Positions 49,585 through 57,707 of a DNA stretch of 64,000 nucleotides are shown piece after piece. The notes beneath the pieces are model-generated. The model searched no databases. It was given only the letters and a program-made list of their open reading frames with translations, and had not been told where the DNA came from. The stretch lies in the NCBI RefSeq assembly GCF_004345665.1, contig NZ_SLWR01000012.1, positions 62,001-126,000 of the forward strand, in the 5' to 3' direction. Both the position numbers and the translations under genes were made by a program. The number at the start of each line of letters is the position of its first letter. Position 1 is the first letter of the stretch. The stretch comes from Kribbella antiqua. GTDB taxonomy: Bacteria; Actinomycetota; Actinomycetes; Propionibacteriales; Kribbellaceae.

Positions 49585-50324
49585 CTGACGGTCAGATCCG
49601 GGTCCTGGTCGTCGACGACCAGGGCGTGATCCGGATGGGCCTGTCGATGATCCTCGACCACGAACCGGACCTGACCACGGTCGCCCAGGCCGAGAACGGC
49701 GAGGAGGCGCTCCGGCTGATCGACCAGTACGACCCAGACGTCGTACTGATGGACATCCGGATGCCGGTGATGGACGGACTCGTCGCCACCGAGCGGATCA
49801 CTTCGGCCAACAAGGAGGCGGGGCGGGCGCGTCCCGCCGTACTGGTGCTGACGACGTTCGACGACGAGGCGTATGTGCTGAGCGCGGTCCGGGCCGGGGC
49901 GTCCGGGTTCCTGCTGAAGGACACCGATCCCGATCTGCTGGTGTCCGCCGTACGCGCGGTCTACCGCGGCGACTCGCTGGTCGACCCGTCGTCGACGCGG
50001 GTGCTGCTGGAGCGCTGCATGGAGCTCGAGCGGCAGGTCGGCAGCGGTACGACGCAACCCGCGCCGCCGCAGCCGGACGGACGCTGGGTGGGGCTGCTGG
50101 GGCAGTTGAGCGAACGTGAACGCGAGATCCTCGTCTGGATGGCCCGCGGCCTCTCCAACCGAGACCTAGCCACCAAACTCTTCGTCAGCGAAACCACCGT
50201 CAAAACCCACGTCAGCTCCGTCCTCTCCAAACTCAGCCTCTCCAGCCGAGTCCAAGCAGTCGTGGTGGCTTACGAGGCAGGTGTGGTGCGACCGGGCGAG
50301 GCCGAGGTCCGCTGGGAGTCCTAG
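49563..50324 (+). CDS. NarL/LuxR-family response regulator
   Basis: 253 residues. Receiver domain with DDQG, phospho-Asp in DVVLMDIRMPVMDGLVATERI, the Thr in LVLTTFDDEAYVLSAVRAGASGFLLKD (Lys switch), then a LuxR HTH near 185-250: LSEREREILVWMARGLSNRDLATKLFVSETTVKTHVSSVLSKLSLSSR. GGAGGG at 49550 supports ATG 49563. Partner of the overlapping kinase. It may control the VanY or the small membrane protein on the opposite strand. Confidence 0.9.
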   Translation: MAAAAEVTDGQIRVLVVDDQGVIRMGLSMILDHEPDLTTVAQAENGEEALRLIDQYDPDVVLMDIRMPVMDGLVATERITSANKEAGRARPAVLVLTTFDDEAYVLSAVRAGASGFLLKDTDPDLLVSAVRAVYRGDSLVDPSSTRVLLERCMELERQVGSGTTQPAPPQPDGRWVGLLGQLSEREREILVWMARGLSNRDLATKLFVSETTVKTHVSSVLSKLSLSSRVQAVVVAYEAGVVRPGEAEVRWES

Positions 50325-50467
50325 GAAGACAGATAGATTCCGAGCGCCGCGGCGGCGAGCAGGAGAAGGACTGTCAGCAACTGGGCTTTCACCGACGCCT
50401 TGCGACGGTGAGGTAGGAAGTCTCCGGTCATATCGTCAAGCATGCTTGGTGAATCGTTGTCATCCAT
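50321..50467 (-). CDS. Small single-pass membrane protein (48 residues)
   Basis: ATG 50467 to TAG 50321 encodes 48 residues: a polar N-terminus (MDDNDSPSMLDDMTGDFLPHRR), then one membrane helix AQLLTVLLLLAAAALGIYLSS at the very C-terminus, tail-anchored style. A shorter form from ATG 50443 has 40 residues. Its stop shares the CTAG with the response-regulator stop. No family recognised; composition strongly suggests a real peptide. Confidence 0.5.
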   Translation of the reverse strand: MDDNDSPSMLDDMTGDFLPHRRKASVKAQLLTVLLLLAAAALGIYLSS

Positions 50468-50545
50468 CGGTCGCCAGGACGGTTCTGCGACGCCGAAAGT
50501 AGGCCCTCGGTCGCAGCCGTCTCCTCCCTCAGGAGGATGGTTGCC

Positions 50546-50920
50546 TCAGGCCCCTGCACCGGTGCCGAAGTACTCGGCGCGGACCTTCTTCGGGACGCAC
50601 ATCGACCACGCGTCCAGGATCAGTTCGCGGAGTTCGTCGTACTCGAGGGCGTCCAGGCGGACCTGGATCCACTGGAAGCGCTCGTCCGACGGTCGCGGCG
50701 GGAAGAACTTGTCCGGCTCGGCCGCCAGCGCCGCCTCCCGCTCCTCGCGCGGGAATCCGATCCCGATCGTCTTCTCGTCCGGCGCGACCGCCAGGTACAC
50801 GATCTGGCCGACCCGGAACTTGATCTGGTCCCGGACCAGCACCTCGTAACTGCGCGGCAGGTCCGCCGTCAGCGCCCGGATATCCGTGAGATCGACCACC
50901 TTGCCACGATAGAACAGCAT
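50546..50920 (-). CDS. MmcQ/YjbR-like protein
   Basis: 124 residues of the CyaY-like YjbR fold: FRVGQIVYLAVAPDEKTIGIGFPREEREAALAAEPDKFFPPRPSDERFQWIQVRLDALEYDELRELILDAWSMCVPKKV. The family is annotated as DNA-binding, without proof. TACCTT ends 7 nt before ATG 50920 on the minus strand, overlapping the palindrome at 50923. Divergent from the esterase/ATP-grasp operon. Confidence 0.8.
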   Translation of the reverse strand: MLFYRGKVVDLTDIRALTADLPRSYEVLVRDQIKFRVGQIVYLAVAPDEKTIGIGFPREEREAALAAEPDKFFPPRPSDERFQWIQVRLDALEYDELRELILDAWSMCVPKKVRAEYFGTGAGA

Positions 50921-50922
50921 CA

Positions 50923-50939
50923 CTGACAAGGTATGTCAG
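50923..50939. promoter_or_regulatory. Palindromic operator CTGACA-N5-TGTCAG, site 2
   Basis: CTGACA-AGGTA-TGTCAG overlaps the -10 box of the YjbR gene and lies 25 bp before the start of the divergent esterase operon. The same 17-bp form, followed by C, occurs at 20277-20293. Confidence 0.6.
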
Positions 50940-50963
50940 CTTTTCCGGCTGTACCTTGGTCGG

Positions 50964-52040
50964 ATGCCTGATGTGGTGAGCGCGGTCGAAGGGGCCGAGG
51001 TGGTGTTCCGCCTCGCCGACCGTTCGCATGCCTTCACCGGGGTCAGGTTGTGGCAGGAGCTGGGGCTCGCGGCCGAATTGCTGGAGTTCAAACCGGTCGA
51101 CTACGGCTGGGAGCTGCGGCTGCCGCGCCCGTCCGTGCACCGGATGGAGTACCTGTTCGACATCGCTGATCTGGGCATGCGGACCGATCCGACGAATCCG
51201 CGGCTGGTCGGCGGTGCGTTCGGCGAACACTCCTGGCTGCCACTCCCCGGGTACGTCGAGCCCGCCTGGCTCACCAGCACGCAGATCCCCTCCGCTCTGA
51301 CACCACTCACGGTGGACTCCCCGGTGGGAACCGTCGACCTCCAGGTGTGGGCGCCGGAAGGCATCGCGCCGACCTTCGAGCTGCCGCTGCTGCTCGCCCA
51401 CGACGGTCCCGAGTTCGCCGCGTACGCCGGTCTGACGCACTACGCCGGCGCGATGGTCGCCGGGTCCGCACTGCCGCCGTTCCGGCTCGCCCTGATCCAC
51501 CCGACCGCCCGGAACCTCTGGTACGCCGCCAACACGCAGTACGCCGAGGCCCTGACGCAGTACGTGCTGCCTGCGATCAAGGCGCAGTACCGGAGCCGTC
51601 GACCAGTGATGATGGGTGCGAGCCTGGGTGCGTTGGCGGCGCTGCATGCTGAGTGGAACCATCCCGGCACGTTCGGCGGGCTGTTTCTGCAGTCGGGGTC
51701 GTTCTTCACGCCGGAGACGGACCCGCAGGAAGCCAAGTTCGAGTTCTACGCCCAGGTCACCGGATTCGTGAACCAGGTGCTGACGGCAACCACGGCCCCC
51801 AGTACGCCGATGGTCGCAATGACCGCCGGCACGCCGGAGGAGAACGTCCACAACAACCGGGTGATGGCGGCGAAGCTGGCCGAGCTCGGGCTGCGGGTCG
51901 AACTCGGCGAAACGCCGGACATGCACAACTTCACAGCTTGGCGTGATGTGCTGGATCCTGAGCTGACGGATCTACTGCGACGAGCCTGGGGTGAGGCTGA
52001 TGGAGCGGGAACAGGTCGAGCTGGAGGCGCCCGGGCTTGA
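50964..52040 (+). CDS. Esterase-D-like alpha/beta hydrolase, first gene of ATP-grasp operon
   Basis: 358 residues. An N-terminal beta-rich domain (about 1-110, EVVFRLADRSHAFTGVRLWQEL) resembles the carbohydrate-binding-like half of enterochelin esterases; then an alpha/beta hydrolase with LPLLLAHDGPEF, nucleophile VMMGASLGALAALHAEWNHPGTFGGLFLQSGSFF (G-x-S-x-G, near 215) and a late His in DMHNFTAWRD. Cytoplasmic. TACCTT ends exactly 6 nt before ATG 50964 (leaderless). Overlaps the next esterase gene by 41 nt. Confidence 0.8.
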   Translation: MPDVVSAVEGAEVVFRLADRSHAFTGVRLWQELGLAAELLEFKPVDYGWELRLPRPSVHRMEYLFDIADLGMRTDPTNPRLVGGAFGEHSWLPLPGYVEPAWLTSTQIPSALTPLTVDSPVGTVDLQVWAPEGIAPTFELPLLLAHDGPEFAAYAGLTHYAGAMVAGSALPPFRLALIHPTARNLWYAANTQYAEALTQYVLPAIKAQYRSRRPVMMGASLGALAALHAEWNHPGTFGGLFLQSGSFFTPETDPQEAKFEFYAQVTGFVNQVLTATTAPSTPMVAMTAGTPEENVHNNRVMAAKLAELGLRVELGETPDMHNFTAWRDVLDPELTDLLRRAWGEADGAGTGRAGGARA

Positions 52041-52746
52041 CCGGCCCGGCACGCTGATCCGCTACGGCCATTACGGCCGACCGGTGCTGGTGTTCCCGAG
52101 CGAGCAGGGCCGCGCCTGGGACTACGAGAACAACGGCATGGTCGACGCCGTCGCGGACCTGATCGAGGCCGGCCGGGTGAAGCTGTACTGCGTGGACTCC
52201 TACGACCACCGCAGCTGGTCGGACCGCAGCATCCAGCTCGAGGACCGGGCCCGTCACCACGGGTTCTACGAGTCCTGGATCGTCAACCAGGTGGTCCCGG
52301 CCATCGGCGCGGACTCGCCCGGCGTCGGCGACATCATCACCACCGGCTGCAGCCTGGGTGCCTTTCACGCGCTCAACTTCGCCTTCAAGCGGGCCGACCT
52401 GTTCCCGATCGCGATCTGCCAGTCCGGCAACTACGACGCCGCCAGCTGGCACGCCTGGGGTGAGCGCGGCGAGGCGACGTACTTCAACAATCCCGCCGAC
52501 TACCTGCCCAATCTCGATGGTGATCACCTCGACTGGCTACGCAGCCGGATCTTCATCGTCCTCACGGTCGGCCAGGGCGACTGGGAGACCAACCCCACCG
52601 GATCGCTGCCGTCCGCTCGCGCGACTGCCGCCGTACTCGCATCGAAAGGCATCCCACATGACTTCGATCTGTGGGGGTACGACGTAGCGCACGACTGGCC
52701 CTGGTGGCGTAAGCAGATCGCCCATCACCTGCCCCGATTCTGTTAG
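52000..52746 (+). CDS. Esterase, second gene of ATP-grasp operon
   Basis: 248 residues, a second alpha/beta hydrolase of a different subgroup: RYGHYGRPVLVFPSEQGRAWDYENNGMVDAVADLIEAGRVKLYCVD, nucleophile ITTGCSLGAFHALNFAFKRAD (G-C-S-L-G), and His in GYDVAHDWPWWRKQI. The start overlaps the previous gene, so translation is coupled. Two esterases of unlike type ahead of a ligase suggest they act on different steps of one ester or amide pathway. Confidence 0.8.
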   Translation: MEREQVELEAPGLDRPGTLIRYGHYGRPVLVFPSEQGRAWDYENNGMVDAVADLIEAGRVKLYCVDSYDHRSWSDRSIQLEDRARHHGFYESWIVNQVVPAIGADSPGVGDIITTGCSLGAFHALNFAFKRADLFPIAICQSGNYDAASWHAWGERGEATYFNNPADYLPNLDGDHLDWLRSRIFIVLTVGQGDWETNPTGSLPSARATAAVLASKGIPHDFDLWGYDVAHDWPWWRKQIAHHLPRFC

Positions 52747-52763
52747 GAGTCTGCCGCCCTCCA

Positions 52764-52793
52764 CTCTTCTTCTTTCCTTTCTTCCCTTCCCCC
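52764..52793 (+). other. 30-nt uninterrupted pyrimidine tract
   Basis: All C/T from 52764 to 52793 in the 73-bp spacer between esterase 2 and the ATP-grasp gene. Such a tract in 70% GC DNA is unlikely by chance. It could allow triplex DNA or bind an RNA-binding protein; AAGGAG for the next gene follows at 52807. Confidence 0.6.
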
Positions 52794-52819
52794 GGACAAC
52801 CGACCATTTAAGGAGCACC

Positions 52820-54061
52820 ATGTCTGACCGTTCTCGGCATTTGATCGGATTGTTGCTGGGGGCCGAGGAGGACTGGCCGCAGGCGTTCGAGGCGTTGCTG
52901 CAGCGGGTCGGGCCGGTGAACATCGACGGGGCCGAGCACGAGTTCGGGTCCCGGCGGCTGACCATCGAGCCGTTCGACCTGAACGACCCGGTCCGGGTCG
53001 GGCTGGTGATCGACCGGCTCGCGTACTGGTACTACCACCCGCGCGAGTGGCTGAAGAAGGCCGCGCTGATGAACGGCACGTACCTGCTGAACTCGCCGTT
53101 CACCTTCCAGTCGATGGAGAAGCACAGCGCGTACTGCGCGATGCTCCGGCTCGGGCTGAAGATCCCGCGGACCGTGCTGGTGCCGTACAAGAACCCGGTC
53201 GACAACGTGCGCTGGGCGTACACGTCGGCGAAGTACAACAAGGGTTTCGACCTGGACGCGATCGCCGAGGACCTCGGGTACCCGATGTACATGAAGCCGT
53301 TCGACGGCGGCGGCTGGCGCGGGGTGTCCCGGATCAACAACAAGGTCGACCTGCACCAGGCCTACGACCAGTCCGGCGAGATGCTGATGCACCTGCAGGC
53401 GACGGTCGAGTACGACAAGTTCGCCCGGGCACTGTCGATCGGCGCCGAGACGATGGTGATGGACTTCCGCCCGGACGAGCCGATGCACAACCGGTACGCC
53501 GTCTCGCACGACTTCCTCAGCCCGTCCGCCGGGCACCAGGCGATCGCGATCAGCCGGATCGTGAACGCGTTCTTCGGCTGGGAGTTCAACTCCTGCGAGA
53601 TGCTGGTGAAGGGCGACTCGGTCCACCCGATCGACTACGCCAACGCCTGCCCGGACGTCGCGGTGACGTCGCTGCACTACTACTTCCCGTGGGCGATCAG
53701 CGCGCTGGTCAAATGGTCGGTCTTCTCCCTAGCCACCGGCCGGCGCAGCTCGGTCGACCTGCACACCGAGCGCTACTTCGCCATCGCCGACGACGAGTCC
53801 CTCGACTACGACGCCAAGATCAGCGCCTATCTGGCCTTGGCCGACGAGCACTTCGAGACGGCGAAATACCACGAGTGGTGCGCCGAACACCTAGGCGACT
53901 TCGACGCCCGAGTCCGCGACTGGGTCGCCGGCCCAGACTTCGACCGCCTCCTCCGCGAGACCATCACGACGACGTACCCGGAGAACGAGCACGAACAGTT
54001 CTACGCCCACTTCAAAGGCCTCACCAACCTCTGGCTGTCCGACCAAACCGCCGATCATTGA
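52820..54061 (+). CDS. ATP-grasp ligase-like protein, third gene of operon
   Basis: 413 residues, an ATP-grasp fold. Visible parts: LNSPFTFQSMEKHSAYCAMLRLGLKIPRTVLVP (pre-grasp), YPMYMKPFDGGGWRGVSRINN with the ATP-binding Lys and Gly-rich loop, SGEMLMHLQATVEYDKFARALSIGAETMVMDF, and the metal site FFGWEFNSCEMLVKGDSVHPIDYANACPD. It should join a carboxylate to an amine or thiol through an acyl phosphate; neither substrate is known. AAGGAGCACC before ATG 52820. With two esterases it forms the operon's product-forming core. Confidence 0.8.
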   Translation: MSDRSRHLIGLLLGAEEDWPQAFEALLQRVGPVNIDGAEHEFGSRRLTIEPFDLNDPVRVGLVIDRLAYWYYHPREWLKKAALMNGTYLLNSPFTFQSMEKHSAYCAMLRLGLKIPRTVLVPYKNPVDNVRWAYTSAKYNKGFDLDAIAEDLGYPMYMKPFDGGGWRGVSRINNKVDLHQAYDQSGEMLMHLQATVEYDKFARALSIGAETMVMDFRPDEPMHNRYAVSHDFLSPSAGHQAIAISRIVNAFFGWEFNSCEMLVKGDSVHPIDYANACPDVAVTSLHYYFPWAISALVKWSVFSLATGRRSSVDLHTERYFAIADDESLDYDAKISAYLALADEHFETAKYHEWCAEHLGDFDARVRDWVAGPDFDRLLRETITTTYPENEHEQFYAHFKGLTNLWLSDQTADH

Positions 54062-54101
54062 TCAGTCCTCGAGGGCGGTGAGTTGGCCAGCCTGACGCAC
54101 G

Positions 54102-54401
54102 TCAGCCGATCAGCAGGCGGATGGCGGCGGTGAGGACGATTCCGGTGGCGACTGCGAGCAGGAGCGGGACACGGACGACGGAGAGGATTCCGGCGGCACC
54201 GACACCGGCGAGTTGAGTCCAGTCCAGGCGCTTGGCGCCCAGTTCGGTGACGATGAGGCCGGCGAGCAGTACCGGCGCTATCAGTACGACGACCCGAACC
54301 GCTGCAGGCGGCAACTTTCGTTCGCCCATCAGGAGCGGGCCACCGGCTTTCATGAGCCAGTTCACGACAGTCACGGCCAAGGCCGCCAGCCACAACTTCA
54401 C
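54102..54401 (-). CDS. azlD: AzlD-family branched-chain amino acid exporter subunit
   Basis: 99 residues with three or four membrane helices (LWLAALAVTVVNWLMKAGGPLL, VRVVVLIAPVLLAGLIVTEL, VPLLLAVATGIVLTAAIRLLI). Overlaps azlC by 4 nt, the usual arrangement of this two-subunit permease, which exports branched-chain amino acids. Confidence 0.88.
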   Translation of the reverse strand: MKLWLAALAVTVVNWLMKAGGPLLMGERKLPPAAVRVVVLIAPVLLAGLIVTELGAKRLDWTQLAGVGAAGILSVVRVPLLLAVATGIVLTAAIRLLIG

Positions 54402-55087
54402 GACGTCTCCTCACGCTCGAGCTCAGGTTCCGGAAGCAGCCCGATCAATGCGGCCACCGTGGCTCCGAGCAGCGCATAGCCCGGATCGGTCACCACCAAC
54501 AGGCCGGCGGCGACAACCGCGCCGAGCAGGGACGCGGCGAGCGCTCGGCGGGAACGCCTGACTTCGTCCAGCGCGAGCACCAGGAAGAACGCAGGGAACA
54601 CAACATCCAGCCCCAGCCGGTGCATCAGGTCAGGCGACGGTGCGGTCAGCGCACCGACCGCGGTCCCGAGCACCCAGGCCACCCATTGCGGCAGGCTGGC
54701 GCCGATCAAGCGCGACACGTCGTACCGGCCATCGTTGCGGTGAGCAAAGACGAACGACGCGTCGACGAGCGCCTGCGCCTGCAGTGCCCGGGTCAGCCGG
54801 CTTCCGTGCAGGCTGTCGTTCAGGGCCACACTCATCACCAGATAGCGCCCGTTGATCAGCGCCGCCGAGGCGATCGCCGCCGCCACAGTGCCGCCGGACA
54901 GTGCGGTCAGCAAGGTGAACTGCGCCGATCCCGAGAAGGCCAGGGCCGAGAACAGGACCGGGAAGCCGACGCCCCACCCCCGAGCCTCTGCCTCGGCGCC
55001 GAAGCTGAGCGCGAGTACGAAACCCGCTCCGGCAGGTCCGAGCCCTAGCCGGATGCCCGCGGCGAGGGCAGGCCGGTCGATCGCCAT
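54398..55087 (-). CDS. azlC: AzlC-family branched-chain amino acid exporter subunit
   Basis: 229 residues, about six to eight membrane helices: RLGLGPAGAGFVLALSFGAEAEARGWGVGFPVLFSALAFSGSAQFTLLTALSGGTVAAAIASAALINGRYLVMSVAL is the AzlC signature. Its ATG overlaps the stop of the CGNR regulator gene (TGATG), so the three genes are one minus-strand operon, with the regulator first. Confidence 0.9.
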   Translation of the reverse strand: MAIDRPALAAGIRLGLGPAGAGFVLALSFGAEAEARGWGVGFPVLFSALAFSGSAQFTLLTALSGGTVAAAIASAALINGRYLVMSVALNDSLHGSRLTRALQAQALVDASFVFAHRNDGRYDVSRLIGASLPQWVAWVLGTAVGALTAPSPDLMHRLGLDVVFPAFFLVLALDEVRRSRRALAASLLGAVVAAGLLVVTDPGYALLGATVAALIGLLPEPELEREETS

Positions 55088-55644
55088 CACGCCAATGCTC
55101 CGGTCTGGCGACGCTGGTAATGCCTGCGAGCCCGGGCCCGATTGCCGCAGTCCGCCGAGCTGCACCACCGGCGCGAGCCGTTCTTGCTGCGATCAAGGAA
55201 CAACCAGCCGCAATCGTCGTCATCGCATTGCCGCAGCCGGCTCAGGTCCTCGTCCTCGAAGAGTCGCCAGACGGACAACCGCACCCGATCGGCGATGGAG
55301 TCGGCACGCCAGATCAGCGGCCGGATGCTGACCAGCGAGGCCTTGCGGACGGCCTCCTCGACCAGTTCACCCAGTACGGCGAGATCCGCCGAGCTCGGCT
55401 CCGCACCTATCGCGAGCGGCTGCAACACCGCATAAGCAGTCTCACGGCACCGCACCAGCGCGTCGTACGTGGCGGTCCGCACTCCCCGGTCAGACGGCTT
55501 CAGGCCGGTCGCCGTCAACCATTTCCGCAGGTTGCCCGGATCCGCGAGCCGGTCGACACGCCGCCGATCATCCAGCCGCCACGCCACGGTGTTGACCAGA
55601 TCGAGCGCCACATGCCCGCCGACAAGCTCCGGCCGGTAATCCAT
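55087..55644 (-). CDS. CGNR zinc-finger transcriptional regulator
   Basis: 185 residues. N-terminal ABATE domain (GGHVALDLVNTVAWRLDDRRRVDRLADPGNLRKWL) and a C-terminal CGNR zinc finger: CDDDDCGWLFLDRSKNGSRRWCSSADCGNRARARRHYQRR, with the four Cys ligands and basic DNA-contact residues. GGAGGCGGAG precedes ATG 55644. First gene of an operon with azlCD, and probably its regulator, through the palindrome at 55661-55691. Confidence 0.88.
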   Translation of the reverse strand: MDYRPELVGGHVALDLVNTVAWRLDDRRRVDRLADPGNLRKWLTATGLKPSDRGVRTATYDALVRCRETAYAVLQPLAIGAEPSSADLAVLGELVEEAVRKASLVSIRPLIWRADSIADRVRLSVWRLFEDEDLSRLRQCDDDDCGWLFLDRSKNGSRRWCSSADCGNRARARRHYQRRQTGALA

Positions 55645-55660
55645 CACTCCGCCTCCTGCT

Positions 55661-55691
55661 CTAACGATCAAAAGGCATTATTAGTCGTTAG
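55661..55691. promoter_or_regulatory. Inverted repeat CTAACGA-N17-TCGTTAG
   Basis: Perfect 7-bp arms spanning 31 bp directly before the CGNR gene, in locally AT-rich sequence where its promoter must lie. A good candidate for autoregulation by the CGNR protein. Confidence 0.6.
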
Positions 55692-55773
55692 ACAAGACCG
55701 GCACAACCGCAGCGCGTGTCTCGATGTCCGTGCCGGACGAGGACGTGTTGGCGCCCGCGGATGGCCTGTTCGG

Positions 55774-56538
55774 TCAGGCGTCGGCGTGGGTGGTTAGGCG
55801 GTAGCCGATGCTTGCTGAGAATTCGGCGGAGAGGGCGAAGCGGTCGCCGCGGACCAGGGTGTGGCGCCATTCGACCAGGCGGCCCTGCGAGGTGCCCGTG
55901 CGGTTGATGGAGAATGCGGCGGCTTCCGGCGGGCAGTGGAGCACGGCACGTTCGGCCGGGGTCGGTACGACGGCTCGGATGTCCTCGCGGCCGTGGTCGA
56001 GACGGAGTCCGGTGCGGGCAGCCAGTTCGTTGTAAAGGCTGGTGTGAGTGAAGTCGGCGTCGAGGAGAGGCCTTGCGACTGAAGCCGGCAGCCACACCCG
56101 GTCCAGCGCGAGCGGCTCGTCTCCAGCAAAGCGGAGGCGCTCGAGGTAGAGCAGCGGGATCGACTCCTCCAGCTCCAGGCGGGCCGCGATGACACCGTCG
56201 GCCCTGATGTCGAGCGCCCGTACGACGCTGTGCTGCGTCAGCCCTGATGCCTCGACGCTCGAGAACAGGCTGTACAGCGCGCCCATCGGCTGGCGGATCT
56301 CCGGCGTGGTGGCGACGCGGGGCTGGCGACCGCGCTCGGCGACGATCAGACCGTCGGTCCGCAGCTTCGACAGCGCCTGTCGGACGGTGTGCCGGCTGAC
56401 CTGGTAGTCATCGACCAGCACGAGCTCGCCGGGGAAGAGCTCGTCGAACTCCCCGGCTCGCAGTCGCCGGACCAGGTCCTGCTGCAACTGCTTCCAGAGC
56501 GGCTGTCCGCCGGAGCGGTCAAGCCTGCGCTCGGTCAT
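55774..56538 (-). CDS. GntR-family regulator, HutC/UTRA type
   Basis: 254 residues. Winged HTH at the N-terminus: LWKQLQQDLVRRLRAGEFDELFPGELVLVDDYQVSRHTVRQALSKLRTDGLI, then a UTRA effector domain (IPLLYLERLRFAGDEPLALDRVWLP, FSINRTGTSQGRLVEWRHTLVRGDRF). Divergent from the YeiH-type transporter, its probable target, across a TGT-GCGT-ACA palindrome. ATG 56538. Confidence 0.88.
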   Translation of the reverse strand: MTERRLDRSGGQPLWKQLQQDLVRRLRAGEFDELFPGELVLVDDYQVSRHTVRQALSKLRTDGLIVAERGRQPRVATTPEIRQPMGALYSLFSSVEASGLTQHSVVRALDIRADGVIAARLELEESIPLLYLERLRFAGDEPLALDRVWLPASVARPLLDADFTHTSLYNELAARTGLRLDHGREDIRAVVPTPAERAVLHCPPEAAAFSINRTGTSQGRLVEWRHTLVRGDRFALSAEFSASIGYRLTTHADA

Positions 56539-56591
56539 CTGGGGTCCCGCCTCCGTCTGAGGTTGCCAAATGTCCGGTCATCTCTTAGCTT

Positions 56592-56607
56592 AAATGTGCG
56601 TACATTT
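56592..56607. promoter_or_regulatory. GntR-type operator candidate
   Basis: AAATGT-GCGT-ACATTT, 6-bp arms, in the 92-bp gap between the GntR gene and the transporter gene, 24 bp before the latter. The shape fits the GT...AC sites bound by HutC-type GntR proteins. Confidence 0.6.
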
Positions 56608-56630
56608 TTCGAGCCGAGGAGATCCGGTCA

Positions 56631-57695
56631 ATGGTGCAGGTCGAGGTTAGGCCACCAGCCACTCTGCCTACTCCTCATCCTCACCTCAGTTCGGCGCTGC
56701 GGGCGACGTCCCGCCGGCTGCCCGGCTTGGCGGTCGTCCTCGGGCTCGCGGGGGTCGCAGTCCCGCTCGGCCGATTGGTACCCGTGGTCGGCGGGCCTGT
56801 GTTCGGAATCGTGCTGGGGGTGCTGGCCGGGGTTGCCGTTCCAGCGTTGCGATCCGAGCGGTGCCGGCCTGGATACAGCTTCGCCGCGAAGACCTTGCTC
56901 CAGTCGTCGATCGTCGTACTAGGGACGGGCCTCTCCCTGCAGCAGGTGGCTCGCGTAGGCAGCTCTTCGTTGCCCGTGATGCTGGGCACGCTGGCCATCG
57001 CACTAGGTGGAGCCTGGCTCTTCGGCCGACTGCTGGGCGTCCGCGGCGACACGCAGACGTTGATCGGCGTCGGTACGGCGATCTGCGGCGCCTCCGCGAT
57101 CGCGGCGACTACCGCGGCGATCAACCCCAAACGCTCCTCGGTCGCGTACGCGCTGGCGACCATCTTCACCTTCAACGTCGTCGCCGTACTCACGTTCCCG
57201 CCGCTCGGCCACCTGCTCGGCCTGAGCCCCGAAGCCTTCGGCCTCTGGGCCGGCACCGCCATCAACGACACCTCATCGGTAGTCGCCGCCGGCTACGCCT
57301 ACAGCCAGCAGGCCGGCGACCAAGCTTTGGTCGTCAAGCTGACCCGCTCACTCACCCTGATCCCGATCGTCCTCACCCTCGTAGCCCTGAAATCCCGCCG
57401 CGACGCCGATCCAGCGAGACGCCTCCCCTGGCGCAAGCTGGTCCCGCTCTTCCTCATCGGCTTCCTCGCCGCCGCCACCCTCCGCACCGCCGGCGCCGTA
57501 CCGGACACGTGGCTCCCAACCCTCACCCTCCTCGGCACCTTCCTCATCACGTCCGCCCTCGTCGCGATCGGACTGTCCTTGCGCCCAAAGGAACTCCGCG
57601 ACACAGGCCCCCGCCCCCTCCTCCTCGGCGCAATCCTCTGGGCCCTGGTCGCAGTCGGCAGCCTCGGCCTCCAGGCTCTGACCGGCACGGCGTAG
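56631..57695 (+). CDS. YeiH/UPF0324-type putative sulfate exporter
   Basis: 354 residues with about ten membrane helices. LPGLAVVLGLAGVAVPLGRLVPVVGGPVFGIVLGVLAGV, then LLQSSIVVLGTGLSLQQVA, TLIGVGTAICGASAIAATTAAINPKRSSVAYALATIFTFNVVAVLTFPPLGHLLGLSPEAFGLWAGTAINDTSSVVAAG is the family core. Substrate in the family is only putatively sulfate or a related anion. Controlled most likely by the divergent GntR regulator. Confidence 0.85.
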   Translation: MVQVEVRPPATLPTPHPHLSSALRATSRRLPGLAVVLGLAGVAVPLGRLVPVVGGPVFGIVLGVLAGVAVPALRSERCRPGYSFAAKTLLQSSIVVLGTGLSLQQVARVGSSSLPVMLGTLAIALGGAWLFGRLLGVRGDTQTLIGVGTAICGASAIAATTAAINPKRSSVAYALATIFTFNVVAVLTFPPLGHLLGLSPEAFGLWAGTAINDTSSVVAAGYAYSQQAGDQALVVKLTRSLTLIPIVLTLVALKSRRDADPARRLPWRKLVPLFLIGFLAAATLRTAGAVPDTWLPTLTLLGTFLITSALVAIGLSLRPKELRDTGPRPLLLGAILWALVAVGSLGLQALTGTA

Positions 57696-57707
57696 GCGTA
57701 TCTCCGC

